From Euryodendron excelsum (lineage: Eukaryota; Streptophyta; Magnoliopsida; Ericales; Pentaphylacaceae), in NCBI GenBank assembly GCA_033060915.1, contig CM065385.1, positions 13,139,001 through 13,203,000 on the forward strand: 64,000 bases of DNA. Direction: 5' to 3'. The translations under genes were made by a program, and so were the position numbers. The notes below the pieces were generated by a model. The model saw nothing but the letters and a program-made list of their open reading frames with translations. It searched no databases and was not told the DNA's origin. The number at the start of each line of letters is the position of its first letter. The first letter of the stretch is position 1. Below are positions 58,350 through 64,000 of this stretch, one piece after another.

Positions 58350-58798
58350 TCCTATATCTTGATTTTTGTTAAATTTGAGTGAAATTCACGTTATTTATGT
58401 TTTAAAAGTGATTATCATTATGTGAATTGCATTTCTTGAGTTCATGAATCTGCATACTAAAAAGTCATCTCCTGAATTCTTTATTCTCAACATGACCCAG
58501 CCTAGTTGCATGTGTCGACACACCATTTTCATGTGTCAACACAACACGACAGTGGACTAAAAAATAATTTGTTGACACGAATGTGTTGACACATGAGTCG
58601 GGCTTATATATTTTATAACAGCCCACTTTACAGACACTTTTACAAACATTCGAACTTTCCCTCATTCTCTTTATTCCGCTCCCTTGTTCGCACCAAACCT
58701 AACCGTTACCTTCAAACCATCACCAATCCTTATTTCAACCTCGTTATAAACCCTAATGGATTTTTTCCCAACCTCTCACAACCATCCTTCACGACTCA
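58350..58798 (+). other. Non-coding gap between pol and extra ORF
   Basis: It contains GTGTCGACAC at 58512-58521 and three relatives (GTGTCAACAC, GTTGACAC and GTGTTGACAC) within about 90 bp, the same palindrome that is repeated in the LTRs. No ORF of note. Confidence 0.5.
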
Positions 58799-60129
58799 AT
58801 GGCACCCAAACCTTCTAAACCGAAACAGGGCTCAAAAGCCCTAATTGTAGCGATAGTCCCAATTCCTAAAGGATGGAAGAGGAAATCAAAGGGGGGCTCT
58901 AGCAAGGACAAAGGAAAGAAGAAGAAGAGTAAGATTGGAGAACCGGCTTCCTCAATAGCTTTGGAAAGGAATGAACTTTATTTCAGTGAGGATAAAGCCC
59001 AGGAAAGGTACAATTCAAGTTTCTTTCTTAGAAAAGTATATAATGGGAGATGGGTGGATTACAAGATCTTTGATCATCACAAGTTTGAATTGGGTACAAA
59101 ATTGGACAACCTAGGTTGAAAATCTATGACAACACTCGGGAATGATGTATACCCTGACTTGGTTACTCATTTTTATGCTAATGCCGAAAGGGATTATGGA
59201 GAGGTATCCATCATAAGTTGTGTTAAGGGTGTTTCCTTCACTTTGGATAGGGATGTGATTAGACATATTCTTAGAATCAGACTTAATAGGGAGGTTTATA
59301 GAGATAATATCTCTAGAAAAGATCAACTAAAAATTCTCTATGGAACGGATGTAGGTGAATGTTTGCAACCTGTTGCTACTAATTTGCTCTTGAATTAAGG
59401 CTAGTTCATCACTTTGCCTGTACTATTTTTACTACTAAAACTAGAAAGTATGAATATGTTTCAATGAATGAGTTGTTTTTCTTATGGGCATATTTGACTG
59501 ATTCAAAAATTGATTTGCCTTTGTTTATCTTAGATCATATGCACAAGGCTATTGTTTCTAGAATCAGTCTGCCCTATGGCATCTTTCTCATAAAAGTCTT
59601 CAATCATTTTGACATTCATTTGAGCAATGAGAAAAAGAGAACCTCCAAGGCCATTAGTGATGAATATAATGAAAAGACACTTAAGCGAATGGGGTATACT
59701 ATCAAGAATAACAAGTGGACCCTAAAGAAAATTAGAGGAGACAGTTCCTTAAAGGCCAAGGCTCCATCTGGGAGCAGTTCTAGGCAAAGAAGCGCCAAAA
59801 GAAGTTTGAATTCTAAATTTGAAGAAAGTGCAGGGGATTTGAGTACATTTATGACTCAAGTAATGGAATCTCTGGATAAATTAAACAAAAAGGCAGACAT
59901 TGCTACCACAAGAATGATGTTTGTGGGAAGGAAAGTAAGAGAACTTAAAAAGGAAGTACAATTGTTGAGAATTGGAAAAGGTAAAATTGTAGAAGAAGAA
60001 AAAGATGATGATGATGATGAAGAAGAAGAAGAAGAAGAAGTGGAAGAAGAAGGTGATAAAAATGAGGAAGGAGAAGACCACAAGGAAGAAGAAGGCGAAA
60101 AAAAAGTCCAAGATGAGGACGTTGCATAG
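58799..60129 (+). pseudogene. Extra 3' ORF (env position), plant-transposon-protein-like
   Basis: In the place where Sireviruses carry an env-like gene. It starts MAPKPSKPKQGSKALIVAIV and has a Lys-rich stretch (KDKGKKKKSK). The middle part has FYANAERDYGEVSIISCVKG, and after a frameshift near 59390 continues with VHHFACTIFTTKT, LPYGIFLIKVFNHFDIHLS. This resembles the 'putative plant transposon protein' domain (PF20167). A coiled-coil-like region lies at about 59850-59970 and an Asp/Glu-rich tail at 59990-60120. A stop at 59117 also breaks it. I see no signal peptide or membrane segment, so a true envelope role is not supported. Confidence 0.7.
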
Positions 60130-60970
60130 AAAAGAGCTTAGGCAGTAGAGGCACAAGACACTGAGAAAGAAGGAAATGTTGAAAAGGGCTTGAAGCAAAG
60201 GAATAAGGCCAAGAAGAGGAAGACTCTTCGGCCACAGAATCTGATGCTACTCCTTCTATTCCTAAGAAGTATGGGCTGAGGGATAGACTTGGCAAGAAGT
60301 TCTCCAATACCCCAGATGACCCCCTTATCCTAACCCCCTCACCACCAGCCTCTCCCCACTGATATTCCTTCTCCATATCCCATCTCTCCTTTGTCTGATT
60401 TGCATTTCTCATGTCTGCATATATATGCATTTTTGTTCAAGGATGCTTTGTCATCATCAAAGACAATTTCTTTTGAAATGTTTTGTGAATGATCACTAAC
60501 TAATCTTTTGTAATGCTTTTTGTGAATAAAATCTAATTTTGTTGTTGCACCTTGAGGCCTTGCCACTTGATTGCTTTGCTTGCTTTCCGGTTATACCGTT
60601 TATCTTGTTATAAGATTCTTCGCTATTGTACCTATCTTTGTTATACATTTTCTTTTTCTCTTTTTGATGGATTGACAAAAAGGGAAAGAAGCATCAAACA
60701 TAATAGATGGCAATTAACTTGTTAACTATTGAATGATTAACTGATAAAGCAACATGATAAAGGATTATTTTCCTCCATTGGTTATGGAATTAACTGATAA
60801 AAACTCCTTAAAAGTCATTTTTGATAAAACAACAAAAAGGATTTTTCTGTAAAGCATCAGTTGTTTAATTATAAAACAGAGGGGAAGCTCTTTACTAGTA
60901 TGGAATCTAATCTTGTCTATTTCATTTAATCTTATATTAATTTCATTTGCAAAGGTTTTGTCATCATCAA
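60130..60970 (+). other. 3' non-coding region before LTR
   Basis: No coding region is recognised. A purine run AAAACAGAGGGGAAG at 60873-60887 is an extra polypurine-like tract. Sireviruses are known for multiple tracts here. Confidence 0.4.
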
Positions 60971-60982
60971 AAAGAGGGAGAT
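60969..60982 (+). other. Polypurine tract
   Basis: AAAAAGAGGGAG followed by AT directly precedes the 3' LTR (TGTTGATTC). It primes plus-strand DNA in relatives. Confidence 0.8.
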
Positions 60983-62665
60983 TGTTGATTCAAGGTTGAT
61001 CCCTATGTCGATTTTGATGATAACTAAACCTTGTGTTATTTTACTAATACATTTACTTAGTGTGCAGATTAATAAGGATCATAAATTAGGCTCAAAGTTT
61101 GACTCAAAGCTAATACATATCAACTTGGATGCACAATAAGTCAAGAGTCAAACAATGCACCAAATAGAGCAGTGACACATATTCAAACTTTAAACAAATG
61201 ACTTGCATTCGAAGAGATTGAAGGTGTTCAAAAGAAGATTTCATCAAGTGTGCAAAGGCTCAATGAAGATTGACTTGAAGAGATTGAAGTTGTTCGAAAA
61301 GAAAATTCATCATAATTGCAAAATCTCTACAAAAAATTCAAGTGAAGACTTCATCTAGGATGTGAAGAGTCAATGAAGATGATATGTGTTCAAAGAAATT
61401 GAAGATGTTCAAGAGTAGACTTCATCAAACTTATAAAAGACTCATTAAAGTGATCCTAAAGAAGAAAGAATAATTAGTAGCAAAAAGAAAGAGCTCGGCA
61501 ATGAGGCATCATGAATATGAAGCTCTACATGGATGAAAAGTCATTAGTAGCAGATGGAAAGAGCTCGGCAATAAAGAATAAGAGCTCGGCATAAATGGAA
61601 AGGAGTTCTAACAGCTTGGTAACAAAGAATATATGACTATCAAGAAGGAAATTCAATCCAAATTGAATGGAAGATAGCTTTGATGGATTGAAGGCTTCAA
61701 TCTATTATAATACTCCAAAGAGAAGACTTTTCGAAGATCTTATAGTACTGTTAAAGCTGAACTTGATCAAAGGAAGGAGGAATGAAGATTTCTAGATAAT
61801 GTGTGGACACATGAAAATGAAGAGTCAACACACGAGGACAATGGCCAAAGTCTGAAGACAGGATGATTAAAGTGTCGACACATAAGATTGAAGTGTCGAC
61901 ATATAGAGATAGTGAACAACATTAGGAAAATACAGGCTGGATGTGTCGACACACGGAAATCAAGTGTCGTCACTTGAGGATTAACGGCTAGTTTTTCTAA
62001 CGTTATAACGGACTGAACTCGCATTAAATGAGCCCTCAACTACCTCCAATGGGTGAATTCAATACAAGGATTTATATACAAGCTTCCAACTATAATTATA
62101 TATAAGAAATACAAGAGATATAACATTCACTGACTGATCAAGCTGAGAAATTCTGAAAAATTCCCTTTGTCTTAGTTTTGGCATTTAGTGAGCTATTCAA
62201 TTCCTATCTACTCTTCATAGAGAGTTTGTATTTCATTTGTATATTTTTCATACACTCGTCAGTGAGATTTTGTGTGTTCTCTTGTAAAGGAAAAATACTT
62301 GTAAGTTAAAGTGGATCTTAGATAAAACCACTTGGTAGTTGGAAGAACTTGTGAGGAAATTCTTATATAAAAGTGAGCTGAGCACTTTGGAAATCAGCAT
62401 CTGTTTTGTAATTGGAGATTACATAGTGGAAGGAGACTTCAAGAGCATCTTGGGGTGATGATGTAGACTACAAATTGTGGTTGAACCTTAGTAATTCTTG
62501 GTATGCTTTCTCTTGCTCTGTTTTTATTTCTTTGTTGATTACATTGCATTGCATATATTTCAAACCACTGTTTCATTGATTAGATTATTTTTAATTAATT
62601 TTAATTGCTTTAATTTTTCAAAAAAGCCAATTTACCCCCCTCTTGGGTTGCCTTTTGAGCTAACA
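60983..62665 (+). repeat. 3' LTR of Sirevirus-like element
   Basis: 1683 bp, TGTTGATTCAAGG to GAGCTAACA, collinear with the 5' LTR. GTGTCGACAC lies at 61872 and 61943. TATA-like words are near 62095-62105 (TATATATAAG), as at 53015-53025. Confidence 0.9.
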
Positions 62666-62670
62666 TGAAC
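62666..62670 (+). repeat. Target-site duplication, right (TGAAC)
   Basis: Matches CGAAC at 51886-51890 with one change. Confidence 0.8.
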
Positions 62671-63990
62671 CACTCCCTATTAATGAACATTTCCCGGATA
62701 AGCATCTTTTTCAAGTCCAAACCCTTAAGTAACCTTTAATCCCTTGGTGTGTAGACATAGCAAATTACCTAGCTACAGGTGAGATTCCATCCAATTGGGT
62801 TTCTCTCGATAAACGCAAATTCTTTACAAATGTTTAAACTTTGTATGGGATGAGCCTTATCTCTTTATGTATTGCCCTGACCAAGTCATTCAGAGGTGTA
62901 TTCCCGATGAGGAACTTAGAATAGTCATGGAGTTTAATCACTCCTAAGCTTGTGGTGGACACTTCTCATCCAAGAAAATTGGGGCCAAGATCCTTTAATG
63001 TGGGTTGTATTGGCCCTTGATGTTTAGCGATGTCCATAACTTTTTCCTAGCATGTGATCAATGCCAAATAGTAGGGACCCTTTCTAATAGGCACATGATG
63101 CCCTTTAACGCCATTGCTATATTTGAAGTATTCGATTGTTGGGAAATAGACTTTATGGGACATTTTCCTAGTTCCTTTGGCTAGCTATTCATCCTAGTGG
63201 CCATCAACTATATATCAAAATGGGTTGAAGTCATAGTTGCACGGACTAATGACTAGCATATGGTGGTTAAGTTTTTAAAGGAGAACATATTTTCTCACTT
63301 CGGCATGCCTCAGGCCATCATTAGTGACGGGGGCTCCCATTTTTGTCACCGACCATTCGGGTGTTGATGTCCAAATATGACATTGTGCACAAAGTTGGAT
63401 TACCTTATCACCCTCAAACCTAAGGCCAAGTTCAATTAGCCAACTGAGAGATAAAGTGCATTCTAGAGAAGACGATCAATCCTAATCAAAAGGATTGGTC
63501 ACTTAGGTTGGTTGATGCTCTATGGGCATATCACATGGCTTATAAAACCATCCTTGGTGCTTCACCCTATAGGCTAGTCTTCAGAAAGGCATGCCACCTT
63601 ATGGTGAAAATTGAACTCAAAGCCTAATGAGCAATTCGCCAATGCAATTCCAATATTGATGAGGTGGGAATCAATAGGAAGCCCCAACTCAATAAGCTTG
63701 AGGAGATTAGGAATGACGCTCATGAGAATGTTAAACTCTCTAAGGCGCGCATGAAAGCCTTCTATGACCAACACATTCTTTGAAAATCCTTTAAGGCCGA
63801 TCAAAAAGTTTTGCTCTGTAACTTATGCTTCCATTTATTTTTGGGCAAACTTAAGAAAAATGGTCGGGGCTGTACCTAGTTAAGGAAGTGTTCCCTCATG
63901 AGGTAGTGGAAGTTCAAAACTTCACCAATGGGACGTCCTTCAAGGTTAATGGGCAACGGTTGAAACTATATTTCAAGGCATTCTAAGGTG
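62671..63990 (+). pseudogene. Athila-like gypsy integrase, continued after insertion
   Basis: It starts with the interrupted PINEHFPDKHLF motif. Zinc-binding region: CGGHFSSKKIGAKIL in a decayed form (about 62950-63000), ACDQCQ (about 63050). The core has DCWEIDFMGHFPSSFG (first Asp, about 63140), ISDGGSHFCH (second Asp, about 63320) and QLAN (the usual Glu position is altered in QVQLAN). C-terminal: [11 protein letters not shown] and FKVNGQRLKLYF near the end. Numerous stops and small frameshifts show an old, inactive copy. The Athila lineage is inferred from PINExFPDExLF, FKVNGQRLKxY and the RNase H tail. Confidence 0.85.
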
Positions 63991-64000
63991 AGATAGATTG

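Larger units (their letters stand above)
51891..62665 (+). mobile_element. Full-length Sirevirus-like Ty1/copia element
   Basis: Order: LTR (51891-53584), PBS, gag, protease, integrase, RT, RNase H, extra ORF, purine tract, LTR (60983-62665); 10,775 bp. Integrase before RT shows copia type. Long LTRs, two zinc knuckles and an extra 3' ORF suggest the Sirevirus (SIRE/Maximus) lineage. In the first ~125 aligned LTR bases I count four differences, so the insertion is not very recent. Many stops and frameshifts make it non-autonomous. It landed inside Athila-like pol. Confidence 0.9.

Noticed and set aside
58799..60129. True envelope gene, implying an infectious retrovirus
   Set aside because: No signal peptide, membrane span or fusion-like segment. 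The domain resembles a plant transposon protein and the ORF is broken.
59856..60430. Minus-strand ORFs rich in Ser, Phe or Leu opposite the acidic tail
   Set aside because: Shadow of the GAAGAA-rich acidic tail of the plus ORF.

Overview
The window looks like nuclear DNA of a flowering plant, from a transposon-rich part of a large genome. No intact host gene is visible. Almost everything recognisable is an LTR retrotransposon of a plant-specific lineage: Ty3/gypsy Tat and Athila-like, and Ty1/copia Sirevirus-like. These are nested in one another, with one non-autonomous hAT-like DNA transposon and many tandem repeats. I cannot name the species, and I see no prokaryotic or organellar genes.

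Layout. 1-1280 is the 3' part of a very long LTR (family A). 1281-7347 is a degenerate internal region with a decayed DUF7745-like ORF and long repeats shared with 41.6-45.6 kb. 7348-12109 is an inverted family A LTR with an adjacent primer-binding-site-like motif. 12112-12958 is a minus-strand gypsy protease relic. 12959-20668 is a minus-strand family B LTR split by a complete 5.98 kb solo family A LTR (13655-19635) that has a short target duplication. 20680-21728 holds 95-bp and 76-bp tandem repeats. 22205-28262 is a 5'-truncated Tat element: pol with two RNase H domains, a broken integrase, a 63-bp hairpin minisatellite, an antisense extra ORF and a 3' LTR. 28263-31160 shows no gene. 31161-31930 is the hAT-like element. 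32014-34152 is a copia LTR with PBS and leader. 34153-37329 is a second copia LTR with a decayed gag, cut by a truncated family A LTR (37330-41628). 41629-49422 repeats the 3.3-12.1 kb arrangement with a family B LTR. 49423-51235 is the 3' part of another related LTR. From 51236 to the window end runs an Athila-like pol relic, split by a structurally complete 10.8 kb Sirevirus-like copia element (51891-62665).

The copia element at 51891-62665 has both LTRs, a tRNA-iMet-type PBS, gag, pol, an extra 3' ORF with a plant-transposon-protein-like domain, polypurine tracts and a near-perfect 5-bp target duplication. It carries many stops and a lost integrase Asp, so it cannot be autonomous.

The most unusual material is in the giant LTRs. 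They combine (i) U3 tandem arrays of 29-bp units that are small hairpins with compensatory changes, (ii) palindromes just upstream of a TATA box, (iii) paired long hairpins downstream of the promoter whose arms are complementary only if G-U pairs are allowed, which suggests folding as RNA, (iv) about 2 kb of strongly G-depleted leader in the sense direction, and (v) two highly conserved islands near the U5 end. Together these look like a structured, possibly regulatory, non-coding RNA region in a retrotransposon family. That reading is inference from base-pairing patterns and needs alignment and folding.
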